This document shows positions 54,935 to 62,725 of a stretch of 64,000 nt of DNA, one piece after another. Source of the DNA: Stackebrandtia endophytica (GTDB lineage Bacteria > Actinomycetota > Actinomycetes > Mycobacteriales > Micromonosporaceae). Position 1 is the stretch's first letter. Each line of letters opens with the position of its first letter. The notes under the pieces were generated by a model. It was not told where the DNA came from. It ran no database searches and saw only the letters and a program-made list of their open reading frames with translations. Location: assembly GCF_006716355.1 (NCBI RefSeq), contig NZ_VFOW01000001.1, forward strand, positions 310,001-374,000, written 5' to 3'. The position numbers and the translations under genes are program-made.

Positions 54935-55840
54935 GTGAAGGTAGTGCTGGCAGGCGGTTCCGGTTCGCTCGGACGCCGCATCGCGACCGATCTCACCGGT
55001 CTGGGCCACGACGTGGTGATATTGACCCGGTCCCCCAAACGCGATCAGCCGATTCGCCACGTCCGTTGGGACGGCCGCACTCTGGGCGATTGGGTCGACG
55101 AACTGGCGGGCGCGGCCGTCATCAATCTCGCCGGCGCGCTGGTGGATCGTCCCCCCACCGCCAAGAACATCGCCCTGTTGACCGATTCACGGGTGGAGCC
55201 GACTCGGGCCCTGGTGGAGGCGGTCAAACAGATCGGCACTGCGACTCCGGTGTGGATTCAGATGAGCACCCTGGCCATTTACGGTCACAGCGGCGATGCC
55301 GCGCTGGATGAGTCGGCCCCGATCCCGGTCAAGGGTCCGCCACAGATGACCGGGGTCGCGGTCGCCTGGGAGGAGGCAGCCGGTCCGGCGTCAACGGATC
55401 GGCTGGTGCTACTGCGCACCGGCATGGTGCTCGACCGCGACTCTCCCGCCATGGACCGACTGACCGGATTGACGCGGTGGGGGCTGGGTGGCCGGATCGG
55501 CAGTGGTCATCAGTGGATCAGCTGGATCCACATCGATGATTTCCTCGCCGTCATCCGACGCTGCCTGACCGACCCGAATCTCAGCGACGTCGTGCACGCC
55601 ACCGGACCTCACCCGGTGCGGAACACGACGTTGATGTCGTCGCTGCGCACGATTCTGCACCGTCCACTGTCACCGCCCGCACCGGTGCCGCTGGTGAGGA
55701 TCGGCGCCCGATTGTTGCGGACGGATCCCGATCTGGCGTTGACCGGTCGGCATTGCGTTCCCGGCAAGTTGATGCGTACCGGTTTCGAGTTTCAACATCC
55801 GAAACTGCTTCCGGCGTTGAAGGACCTTCTCAAGCCATGA
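54935..55840 (+). CDS. NAD(P)-dependent epimerase, TIGR01777 family
   Basis: A 301-residue extended SDR. VVLAGGSGSLGRRIATDL is the dinucleotide loop, VINLAGA and QMSTLAIYGHSG mark the family, and a DUF1731 C-terminal region (LLRTDPDLALTGRHCVPGKL) ends in FQHPKL. These proteins are loosely linked to cell-division inhibitor SulA by name only; the reaction is unknown. GTG start with GGAGG seven bases upstream. Confidence 0.9.
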   Translation: MKVVLAGGSGSLGRRIATDLTGLGHDVVILTRSPKRDQPIRHVRWDGRTLGDWVDELAGAAVINLAGALVDRPPTAKNIALLTDSRVEPTRALVEAVKQIGTATPVWIQMSTLAIYGHSGDAALDESAPIPVKGPPQMTGVAVAWEEAAGPASTDRLVLLRTGMVLDRDSPAMDRLTGLTRWGLGGRIGSGHQWISWIHIDDFLAVIRRCLTDPNLSDVVHATGPHPVRNTTLMSSLRTILHRPLSPPAPVPLVRIGARLLRTDPDLALTGRHCVPGKLMRTGFEFQHPKLLPALKDLLKP

Positions 55841-55861
55841 TGGTGTGTCGCCGGCGGCGGG

Positions 55862-56674
55862 TCACTCCTCGTCGCCGGTCGGAGCCGGGGTCGTGTGGTG
55901 TCGCCAGAAACCGCAGAAGGTCACCTGATCCTTGCCGACACCGCGGTCGTTGACCAGGTGTCGCCGCACCGCTCGCACCATTGAGGACTCCCCGACGACC
56001 AGGGCCTGCACTCGCCCGGGCGGGAACGAGGCCGATTCGACGGCCTTCTGAAGCTGTTCACTGTCGACGGCGGGGCGGTGGACGGTGGCGCCGGGTTCGT
56101 CGCGGTGTCGCCATTCGAGCGTCGCACCGTCGGGCACCGCGATGTGTTGCACGTCAGCGGCCTCGGGTGTCTCGATGTAGGCGTGGAACGGTAGGCGGTC
56201 CCCTATGGAGTCGATGACTCCGGCCACGGCGGGTAGTCCGGTTTCGTCGGCGACGAGCAGCAGCCAGTCGGTGTCGTCGTGCGGGGTGAACATGGTGTCC
56301 TGGTCGAGGATGCCGATGACGGCACCGGGGGTGACGGTCTGCGCCCACCGGCTGGCCGGGCCCTCGTCGCCGTGGATCACGAAGTCGATGTCGATCGCGC
56401 GGCGTTCGGGGTAGGCGCGACGGACCGTGTAGTTGCGTACGACGGGACGGGTCTCCTCGGGCATGGCGTAGTACGCCTCCCATAGCCGCTGTCCGGGTTC
56501 CGGTTGCGGGAACACCGGACGCTCCTGCCCGTCCTGCGGCAGGAACAGCCGGAACCACTGGTCGTATCCGGTGTAGGCGAAGTTGTCGACGTCGAGGTCT
56601 TCGACGGTCACCCGGATGAAGCTCGGGCTGACGGTGACCACGTCGGATACAACAGCGTGAAAGGGGGTGGCCAT
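55862..56674 (-). CDS. Siderophore-interacting protein (FAD-dependent ferric reductase)
   Basis: A 270-residue SIP-family flavoprotein. FAD-binding barrel (TGYDQWFRLFLPQ... RNYTVRRAYPERRAIDIDFVIHG) followed by a NAD(P)-binding SIP domain (WLLLVADETGLPAVAGVI; ALVVGESSMVRAVRRHL). It reduces ferric siderophores inside the cell to release iron. An IdeR box lies 38-56 bases upstream of the ATG, so iron should repress it. The gene is inserted between the epimerase gene and rsmB. Confidence 0.93.
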   Translation of the reverse strand: MATPFHAVVSDVVTVSPSFIRVTVEDLDVDNFAYTGYDQWFRLFLPQDGQERPVFPQPEPGQRLWEAYYAMPEETRPVVRNYTVRRAYPERRAIDIDFVIHGDEGPASRWAQTVTPGAVIGILDQDTMFTPHDDTDWLLLVADETGLPAVAGVIDSIGDRLPFHAYIETPEAADVQHIAVPDGATLEWRHRDEPGATVHRPAVDSEQLQKAVESASFPPGRVQALVVGESSMVRAVRRHLVNDRGVGKDQVTFCGFWRHHTTPAPTGDEE

Positions 56675-56711
56675 CCGTTGACACCTACTTCTATCGAACC
56701 GAGTCGGGAAT

Positions 56712-56730
56712 GTAGGCGAGCCTAACCTAA
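56712..56730 (-). promoter_or_regulatory. IdeR/DtxR iron box
   Basis: The minus strand reads TTAGGTTAGGCTCGCCTAC, 16 of 19 matches to the DtxR/IdeR consensus TTAGGTTAGGCTAACCTAA. It overlaps the last bases of rsmB and precedes the siderophore-interacting gene. Confidence 0.88.
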
Positions 56731-58079
56731 CCAGCGATCGGTCGTCGGAGAAGGGCACCGAACATGGCGTCGGTGTCATGACGGTGCGGCCACAACTGCA
56801 CCGAGGGGCCGGGCCCCAGGTCAGGCATGTCGGGAAGCGCCTCACGAATGTCCAGCCGCTCGACGTTCCCGTCCACGGCCGAGACCACCTCGGTGGTCTC
56901 GGCCACCGCGGGTGAACAGGTGACATATGCCACCACGCCACCGGGCCTGACCAACCGCAGAGCCGCCGACAACAGCTCCCGCTGCAACTCCACCAGCGCG
57001 GGCACATCGGACTCCGACCGGCGCCACCGCGCCTCCGGCCGTCGACGCAACGCCCCCAGGCCGCTGCACGGTGCGTCCACCAGCACCCGGTCGAACAACT
57101 CATCGGATTCGAATTCGCGCCCGTCGGCGGTCACCACGGTCACCGGTAGGCCGCTGGTGGACTTGGCCACCAGCTCCGCCCGGTGGGGTGACACCTCCAC
57201 GGCGGTGACGCGCGCTCCGTGTTCGGCGGCTATCGCCCCCAACAGCGACGCCTTGCCACCGGGTCCAGCGCACAGATCCAACCAGCGATCGTCCTCGGAA
57301 CCGATGAGAGCCGCGCGGGTCAACGCCACGGCCATCAGTTGACTGCCCTCGTCCTGGACGTGAGCCCGACCGGTTCGGATGGCGGGCAGGTCTTTGGGGG
57401 CGCCACCGGACAGGTGCACGGCGTATGGCGACCAGTGGCCCCGTCGTCCGGCGGCCTCATCGGCGAGCGCCCGGGTGGAGATCAGGCCGGGCCGGGCCGC
57501 CAGGTGGACCTCGGGGGCGTCGTTGTCGGCTCCCAGCGCCGCGACCACCTCGGCCTCGTCATTCAGCGCCTTGCGGAACTCCCGGACGATCCACTCGGGG
57601 TGGGCGAACTCCAGTGCCAGGTCGGTGGTCTCGTCGCCGGTCACCAGGGTGTCCAGCCAGTCGGAGGCGTTCTTCTGGGAGATCTTGCGCAGCACCGCGT
57701 TGACGAACCCCGAGACTCGGTGCCCGACGACCTCGCGCGCCAACGACACCGAGGTGTCGACGGCGGCGTGGGTGGCGACCCGGGTGCGAAGCAGTTGATA
57801 GGCGCCCAGGCGTAGAACGTCCAGGGCCGCCGGTTCGATGGCGGAGACCTCTCGTCGCGCAGCGGCCGAGATGATCGCGTCGAGGGTGCCGCGCAACCGC
57901 AACGTGCCGTAGGCCAGCTCGGTCGCGAAGGCGGCGTCACGTCCGGTGACGTGGTGGAAGTCGAGCAGCCGCGGCAGCACGAGATTGGCGTAGGCGTCGT
58001 CCTCGGTGACCGCCGCGAGAGTGCGGTAGGCGACCATACGGGGATCGTCTCCGGTGGGCCCGGTCTCGGGTGGGGTCAC
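56727..58079 (-). CDS. rsmB: 16S rRNA (cytosine-967-C5) methyltransferase
   Basis: A 450-residue RsmB/Sun protein: an N-terminal NusB-like RNA-binding domain (about 15-150) and a C-terminal m5C methyltransferase with SAM motif [18 protein letters not shown], catalytic Cys in [19 protein letters not shown] and [13 protein letters not shown]. The GTG start overlaps the fmt stop by four bases (GTGA). Confidence 0.95.
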   Translation of the reverse strand: MTPPETGPTGDDPRMVAYRTLAAVTEDDAYANLVLPRLLDFHHVTGRDAAFATELAYGTLRLRGTLDAIISAAARREVSAIEPAALDVLRLGAYQLLRTRVATHAAVDTSVSLAREVVGHRVSGFVNAVLRKISQKNASDWLDTLVTGDETTDLALEFAHPEWIVREFRKALNDEAEVVAALGADNDAPEVHLAARPGLISTRALADEAAGRRGHWSPYAVHLSGGAPKDLPAIRTGRAHVQDEGSQLMAVALTRAALIGSEDDRWLDLCAGPGGKASLLGAIAAEHGARVTAVEVSPHRAELVAKSTSGLPVTVVTADGREFESDELFDRVLVDAPCSGLGALRRRPEARWRRSESDVPALVELQRELLSAALRLVRPGGVVAYVTCSPAVAETTEVVSAVDGNVERLDIREALPDMPDLGPGPSVQLWPHRHDTDAMFGALLRRPIAG

Positions 58080-59002
58080 TCGAACCAGATCCCATCGGAC
58101 TGTTGCAGTCCACGCGCCCAGGCCTCGGCGTCCATCAGTGCCTTCCCCGGGGGTTGGATGCGGCTCAACCGCACCGGTTCGGTGGCCGTACCGACCCAGA
58201 CGCCGTGTTTCTCGGCGTGCACCCGGCCGGGTTCGAGTTCGGGACCGGCGGGGTCGGGCACCACCGGCGCCAGGCGGACGCGGTCGTCGTTCCACATGGT
58301 CCAGGCGCCGGGCGCGGGGGTGACGGCGCGGACGCGCCGGTCCACGGCGAACGCGGGGTCGCCCCAGCGGATACGTCCGTCCTCCCGGGTGATCTTCGGC
58401 GCCAGTGAGATGCCGTCGTCGGGTTGCGGCACGGCGACGGCGTCACCGGAGGCGATGGCATGCAGGACCTGGGTCAACAGGACGGCGCCGGATTCGGAGA
58501 GTCGTCCCAGCAGGGCGCCGGAGGTGTCGGTGTCGGCGATGGGCTCGGTGACGGTGCCGAACACCGGACCGGTGTCCAGGCCGGTCTCAAGCTGGAAGAC
58601 GCTCGCGCCGGTGACCGCGTCCCCGTGCAGAACCGCGTGCTGGACCGGGGCGGCGCCGCGCCATGCCGGCAGCAGCGAGAAGTGCAGGTTGATCCAACCG
58701 TGGCGCGGGATCTCCAAGGCGGCGGCGGGTACCAGGGCTCCGTAGGCGACGACCGGTACACAGTCGGGGGCCAGTTCGCGCAGCCGGTCCAGGAATTCCG
58801 GCTCGCGTGGCTTCTGCGGCGTCAGCACCTCGATGCCGCGTTCATCGGCCCAGGCGGCCACCGGGGATCGGGACAGTTTTCGACCGCGCCCCACCCGGGC
58901 GTCGGGACGGGTGACGACCGCCACCAGTTCGTGACCACTGTCGGCGATCGCCGACAGTGAGGGCAGCGCGACTTCCGGCGTGCCGGCGAAGACCAGGCGC
59001 AT
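58076..59002 (-). CDS. fmt: Methionyl-tRNA formyltransferase
   Basis: A 308-residue enzyme that formylates initiator Met-tRNA. N-terminal [16 protein letters not shown], catalytic block [19 protein letters not shown] (Asn-His), ETGLDTGPV, and a C-terminal tRNA-binding barrel from about 205. Its 5' 181 bases are overlapped by the def frame. Coupled to rsmB downstream. Confidence 0.96.
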   Translation of the reverse strand: MRLVFAGTPEVALPSLSAIADSGHELVAVVTRPDARVGRGRKLSRSPVAAWADERGIEVLTPQKPREPEFLDRLRELAPDCVPVVAYGALVPAAALEIPRHGWINLHFSLLPAWRGAAPVQHAVLHGDAVTGASVFQLETGLDTGPVFGTVTEPIADTDTSGALLGRLSESGAVLLTQVLHAIASGDAVAVPQPDDGISLAPKITREDGRIRWGDPAFAVDRRVRAVTPAPGAWTMWNDDRVRLAPVVPDPAGPELEPGRVHAEKHGVWVGTATEPVRLSRIQPPGKALMDAEAWARGLQQSDGIWFE

Positions 59003-59553
59003 AACTTGTGGAACACCCCGCGACGTGGCTCATGTGGACTGACTTTGACCTTGACGGCGTCGTTGTACCATTCCGCCGCCCGGATCTCCTTCATGGCCGC
59101 CTTGCGGCGTTCGGAGTCGAGGCGTTCGATGAACAGCACACCGTCCAGATGGTCGGTCTCGTGTTGCAGACAACGGGCCATCATGCCGGTGCCGACGATC
59201 TGCATCGGGTCGCCGTATTCGTTGTATCCCTTGGCGATCACGTTCATTCGCCGGACGGTGTCGAAGTACAGGCCGGGGATGGAGAGGCAGCCCTCGGGAC
59301 CGTCCTGTTCCTCCTCGTCGGGGAACTCCAGTACCGGGTTGACCAGGTGGCCGGTCACGTCGTCGACGTCGAAGGAGAAGACCCGAAGCCCGACTCCGAG
59401 TTGGGGGGCGGCCAGGCCGGCACCGCCCTCGTCCAGCATGGTGTCCGACAGGTCCCGCACCAGTCGCCGTAGTTCACGGTCGAAGGTTTTGACCTCGTCG
59501 GCGGGGGTGCGAAGAACCGGATCACCGAACAGACGTATCGGCTGTACAGTCAC
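58822..59553 (-). CDS. def: Peptide deformylase with unusual C-terminal run-on into fmt
   Basis: The first about 180 residues are a normal deformylase: [16 protein letters not shown] (motif 1, GxGxAAxQ), EGCLSIPG (motif 2, EGCxS) and QHETDHLDG (motif 3, HExxH-type Fe site). The domain ends near [12 protein letters not shown]. The frame then has no stop and continues about 60 residues as a Cys/Trp/Arg/Pro-rich tail, out of frame across the 5' end of fmt. A family member of this size would stop before fmt, so either the stop was lost, a frameshift exists, or the overlap is real. Confidence 0.88.
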   Translation of the reverse strand: MTVQPIRLFGDPVLRTPADEVKTFDRELRRLVRDLSDTMLDEGGAGLAAPQLGVGLRVFSFDVDDVTGHLVNPVLEFPDEEEQDGPEGCLSIPGLYFDTVRRMNVIAKGYNEYGDPMQIVGTGMMARCLQHETDHLDGVLFIERLDSERRKAAMKEIRAAEWYNDAVKVKVSPHEPRRGVFHKLCAWSSPARRKSRCPHCRRSPTVVTNWWRSSPVPTPGWGAVENCPDPRWPPGPMNAASRC

Positions 59554-59634
59554 GGGAGCCTTCCTGGTCGCTGGATCCTCAAGTCTATGAGAAGGGTTGC
59601 TGGTGCGAACTGCCCGGGGGCGGCCGGTGAGCCG

Positions 59635-60372
59635 TCACCGTTTGGCGGCGACCGCCATCCCCTTCAGCATCGCCCGGTTCACCATCACCTGGATCAGGAG
59701 GATCGGTATGGCGATGGCGAAGGCACCCGCAAGGGGCAGGGTCACCTCTAGGACGTCACCCAGCACCAGACCGGGCCAGCTGCTCTTGGTGACCGCCTCC
59801 ACGATCACCGCGGGCAGGTAGGCGATCGGGATCAGCAGGATTCCGATGATCACGTTGACGCGGGTGAACATGAGGCCGATGGCCCAGCCGGCGAAGAAGT
59901 ACGCGAGGTACACCAGGACGAACTCGGTGAACACGAGCCCGAATTGGGCGCCGTCGTCGAACAGGTGCCAACCGCGGGTTCCCACGTCGGTCTGCAGTGG
60001 CCAGCCGTTGGCGTCGAACAGGAGCTGTTCGAGGCCGTAGGTGGCCGCCATGAACGCGGCGAGCAGCACGCTGATGCCGATGGCGGCGATGACGATGCCG
60101 CCGCCGACGTGTCGTCGGGTCACGCCGTGTGCGATGTAGATCCGGGTGATCGTGACGGTGGCGGCGATTCCGACGGCCAGCAGCCAGTATCGGGGCGGCA
60201 TCGCCGCGAAGTCCACGATGGAGGTGGTTGGGGTGGTGAGCAGCCCGACCACGGTGGTGGCGATTGCCACCAGCAGCAGCATGAGCAGCCACACCGCGAT
60301 GAAGTATTTGGCGTTGGCTTTGACCAGGTGTCGTGCGATGGTCAGTGCGGATTGGTTGCCGGGGTTGTTCAT
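59635..60372 (-). CDS. ABC transporter membrane protein
   Basis: A 245-residue protein with six hydrophobic segments and a VYLAYFFAGWAIGLMF motif near helix 4. It shares this motif and overall layout with the protein at 60612-61319, so the two are paralogous permease subunits. They go with the ATPase at 61316 in a GntR-controlled exporter of YtrBC-like type; substrate unknown. The ATG overlaps the small gene upstream by four bases. Confidence 0.85.
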   Translation of the reverse strand: MNNPGNQSALTIARHLVKANAKYFIAVWLLMLLLVAIATTVVGLLTTPTTSIVDFAAMPPRYWLLAVGIAATVTITRIYIAHGVTRRHVGGGIVIAAIGISVLLAAFMAATYGLEQLLFDANGWPLQTDVGTRGWHLFDDGAQFGLVFTEFVLVYLAYFFAGWAIGLMFTRVNVIIGILLIPIAYLPAVIVEAVTKSSWPGLVLGDVLEVTLPLAGAFAIAIPILLIQVMVNRAMLKGMAVAAKR

Positions 60373-60578
60373 GAGGTTTTCCTTCCAAGCCTTGTTGTCT
60401 TCAGCACCGCGCGTGTCCGGTGTGGTCTTCGGCGTTTGGCCGCCCCGATCACCGTGGTGCTGAGAAAGATCACCGCGAGGGCCATCAGGGCCCGGCCGCC
60501 GGAGTCCTCACCCGCGGGGTCGGCGTGTGGGAGATTGACACACACCGAGACGAGGACCTGCGTCACCGAGCAGTACAT
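60369..60578 (-). CDS. Small membrane protein of the ABC operon
   Basis: A 69-residue frame with one hydrophobic segment (ALMALAVIFLSTTVIGAA) and a basic C terminus rich in Arg and Lys. It lies between the two permease genes, 33 bases after the first and with a four-base ATGA overlap to the second, which supports its being translated. No family recognised. Confidence 0.55.
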   Translation of the reverse strand: MYCSVTQVLVSVCVNLPHADPAGEDSGGRALMALAVIFLSTTVIGAAKRRRPHRTRAVLKTTRLGRKTS

Positions 60579-60611
60579 GAGATGTCCCCCAACGGTTGTC
60601 GGCCGGTTCGA

Positions 60612-61319
60612 TCACTTGGCTCTGATGGGTACGGTGCGTGTCAGAGCGCGGACATATGTCCATAGAAGACCGACGAGCGCGATGACCGCGGCCACCGCCA
60701 GCCACGCCTGCGCCTGTCCGGTCGCCCCGACGAGGAGCCCGCCGTTCCAGTGGGAGTACTCCGCCACCGCCGCCGGTACCGCAGCCGGAATGATCAACAG
60801 GGTGCCGTACCAGCCGCCGAGTCGGTAGTAGCCGGCGGCGATGGCCCAGCCGCCGAAGAAGTACGCCAGGTAGAGGCCGAAGAACTCGACCGTGGACACG
60901 ATGATCCGACCGGGCGATTCGACCAGGTCGATGCCGTCGGCGAACTGGACCAGACCGAGCGAGTTGTACACGGCGCGTTCGACGACGAATCCGAGTTGAA
61001 GCAGGATGGCCGAACCCGCCGAGAGCACCGCCGCGACGATGGTGCCGGCTCGCAACGCCGCCGAACGGGTGAGCCCGTGGGCCACTTGGACGGGTAGGTG
61101 GGTGGTGACGAGCATGACTCCCAGGAACAGCATGAAGTATTGAGGTGCCCAGCGGAATCCCTGCCACACGCTGTTCGGGTCGTCGGCCGCCGTGATCACG
61201 ATCGGCTCGGCCACCAGCGCCAGGCCGATCACGATGCCCCAGAACGTCACCGTAGTGGTTCCGTGGCCGCGCAACAGGTGTACCAGCCCGTTTCGAACGG
61301 TGCCGGGGTTGGCCGTCAT
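60612..61319 (-). CDS. ABC transporter membrane protein
   Basis: A 235-residue protein with six hydrophobic segments and LYLAYFFGGWAIAAGYY, paralogous to the protein at 59635-60372. Its start overlaps the ATPase stop by four bases (ATGA), so it is the first permease of the operon. Confidence 0.85.
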   Translation of the reverse strand: MTANPGTVRNGLVHLLRGHGTTTVTFWGIVIGLALVAEPIVITAADDPNSVWQGFRWAPQYFMLFLGVMLVTTHLPVQVAHGLTRSAALRAGTIVAAVLSAGSAILLQLGFVVERAVYNSLGLVQFADGIDLVESPGRIIVSTVEFFGLYLAYFFGGWAIAAGYYRLGGWYGTLLIIPAAVPAAVAEYSHWNGGLLVGATGQAQAWLAVAAVIALVGLLWTYVRALTRTVPIRAK

Positions 61320-62206
61320 CGGTTGCCTCGCTTGACATCGGTGAGGTGCACGAACAGGTCCTGCAACGGGACCGGGCCGAGTTCGAGACCGGATTCGACC
61401 GCGGCTCGTCTGTTCTCATCGGACAGTGCGCCGTAGACGGTCGCCTGGCTGGTGCCGCCCAGTTGCTTGGTGCTCAGCACCTCCATGTCGCGGGTGAAGT
61501 TCTCCACGGCGTCAGTGCGGCCGGTGATGGCGACGCCTCGGTCTCGGACCTCGTCGGCGGGCTCGTGCAGGATCAACCGTCCCCGGTCGATGATGATCAC
61601 CTCTTCGAACAGCGAGGCGACCTCCTCGATGAGGTGGGTCGACAGGACCACGGTGCGGGGGTGCTCCAGGTAGTCGTTGAGCAGTTCCTCGTAGAACGCG
61701 TACCGGGAGGGCGCGTCCATGCCCAGGTGGACCTCGTCGAACAGGGTCACCGGTGCCCGACTGGCCAGTCCGAGAATGACGCCCAGTGCGGAGCGTTTGC
61801 CTCGTGACAGGGCCTGGACTCGCTTCTTCAGCGGAACCTCGAACCGGTCGATGAGTCGGGCGGCGAGGTCGGCGTCCCAGTACGGCCGGAAGTCGGCGGC
61901 GAACTTCAGGGCACTGTTGACCGAGGCGGTGTCGAAGACGTCACCTGATTCGCGGATCAGGCAGATCTGTGAGGTGACCGCGGCGTTCTCGAACGGCGCC
62001 CGTCCGTCGACGGTGATGTGGCCGCCGGTCTGTTGCCGGAAGGCCGCGATGATCGACAGCAGGCTGGTCTTACCGGATCCGTTGCGGCCCAATAGGCCGT
62101 AGATTTTTCCCCCGTCGAGGTCGAAGCTCAAGTCGTCGAGGGCGCGGGTGTCGCCGTAGTCGAGGCGCAGGTTTGTCGCGGTGATACCGAGGGACATGTG
62201 GGTCAC
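61316..62206 (-). CDS. ABC transporter ATP-binding protein (YtrB-like)
   Basis: A 296-residue nucleotide-binding domain: Walker A GRNGSGKTSLL, Walker B VTLFDEVHLGMD, H-loop LSTHLIEE. The signature is LSRGKRSAL rather than LSGGQ, and the Walker B loop has HLGMD where DEPTxGLD is usual, both as in YtrB/EcsA-type exporters controlled by GntR proteins. The C-terminal 70 residues form an extra domain. ATGA overlaps on both sides couple it to gntR and the permease. Confidence 0.9.
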   Translation of the reverse strand: MTHMSLGITATNLRLDYGDTRALDDLSFDLDGGKIYGLLGRNGSGKTSLLSIIAAFRQQTGGHITVDGRAPFENAAVTSQICLIRESGDVFDTASVNSALKFAADFRPYWDADLAARLIDRFEVPLKKRVQALSRGKRSALGVILGLASRAPVTLFDEVHLGMDAPSRYAFYEELLNDYLEHPRTVVLSTHLIEEVASLFEEVIIIDRGRLILHEPADEVRDRGVAITGRTDAVENFTRDMEVLSTKQLGGTSQATVYGALSDENRRAAVESGLELGPVPLQDLFVHLTDVKRGNR

Positions 62207-62577
62207 CCGTCTTTCCGTTGGATGTGGTCGATGACATCGGACAGCGGGATGCCGATGGTCTGGGCCTCGTCGATCATCGGGTCGACCACGTCGGTGAAGA
62301 AGCTGTCCCGGTGCTGCGCGCGCAACTTCTGCTGGGCATTGGGACTGACGAACATCCCGATACCGCGTCGCTTGTAGAGGATCTCCTCATCCAGCAGTTC
62401 TCGAAGTCCCTTGGCCGCGGTGGCCGGGTTGATGCGATAGGCGGCAGCGTATTGGTTGGTAGACATGACTTGGGAGTCCTCCGCGAGCGCACCGGAAAGG
62501 ATGTCGCTCTTGATTCGCTCGGCTATCTGGCGATAGATGGGGCTGCGATCGTCGAACACGTTCACCCCCTGGTTCAT
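62203..62577 (-). CDS. GntR family regulator, YtrA subfamily
   Basis: A 124-residue short GntR protein: winged helix (SPIYRQIAERIKSDILSGAL ... VMSTNQYAAAYRINPATAAKGLRELLDEEILYKRRGIGMFV) and a C-terminal dimerisation tail of only two helices, the YtrA type. These repress ABC exporters and often respond to cell-wall-active compounds. Its ATG lies inside a third copy of the operator half-site. First gene of a five-gene coupled operon. Confidence 0.92.
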   Translation of the reverse strand: MNQGVNVFDDRSPIYRQIAERIKSDILSGALAEDSQVMSTNQYAAAYRINPATAAKGLRELLDEEILYKRRGIGMFVSPNAQQKLRAQHRDSFFTDVVDPMIDEAQTIGIPLSDVIDHIQRKDG

Positions 62578-62611
62578 TAGATAGGTGGTTCATTACTTGA
62601 CTAATGAACCA
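62570..62611. promoter_or_regulatory. YtrA/GntR operator, three 10-bp half-sites
   Basis: TGGTTCATTA (62586-62595), six bases, TAATGAACCA (62602-62611): a perfect 26-bp inverted repeat that overlaps the -10 box and start point. A third TGGTTCATTA (62570-62579) covers the gntR start codon. Confidence 0.88.
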
Positions 62612-62637
62612 TAGAACAGACGATCCCCCATCGTCAA
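62608..62637 (-). promoter_or_regulatory. gntR-ABC operon promoter
   Basis: On the minus strand: -35 TTGACG (62632-62637), 18-base spacer, -10 TATGGT (62608-62613). The start point falls inside the operator, so binding should block RNA polymerase. Confidence 0.75.
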
Positions 62638-62698
62638 CCGGGTAGGCGGCGGTCGGGCAGTCGTCACGGTCGTGAGCTGGGCGTACTCGCCGAAAAGA

Positions 62699-62724
62699 GA
62701 ACCGCGTCACCGGTGACGCGGTTC
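62699..62724 (-). terminator. Rho-independent terminator after priA
   Basis: A perfect 26-bp palindrome (13-base arms, GAACCGCGTCACC and complement) directly after the priA stop is followed on the minus strand by TCTTTTC, a U-rich tail. This is the only terminator here with both stem and U-tract. Confidence 0.9.
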
Positions 62725-62725
62725 G

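Noticed and set aside
58822-59002. The def tail as a new functional domain
   Set aside because: The composition (Cys, Trp, Arg, Pro) is that of a frame-shifted reading of fmt; no domain can be supported.
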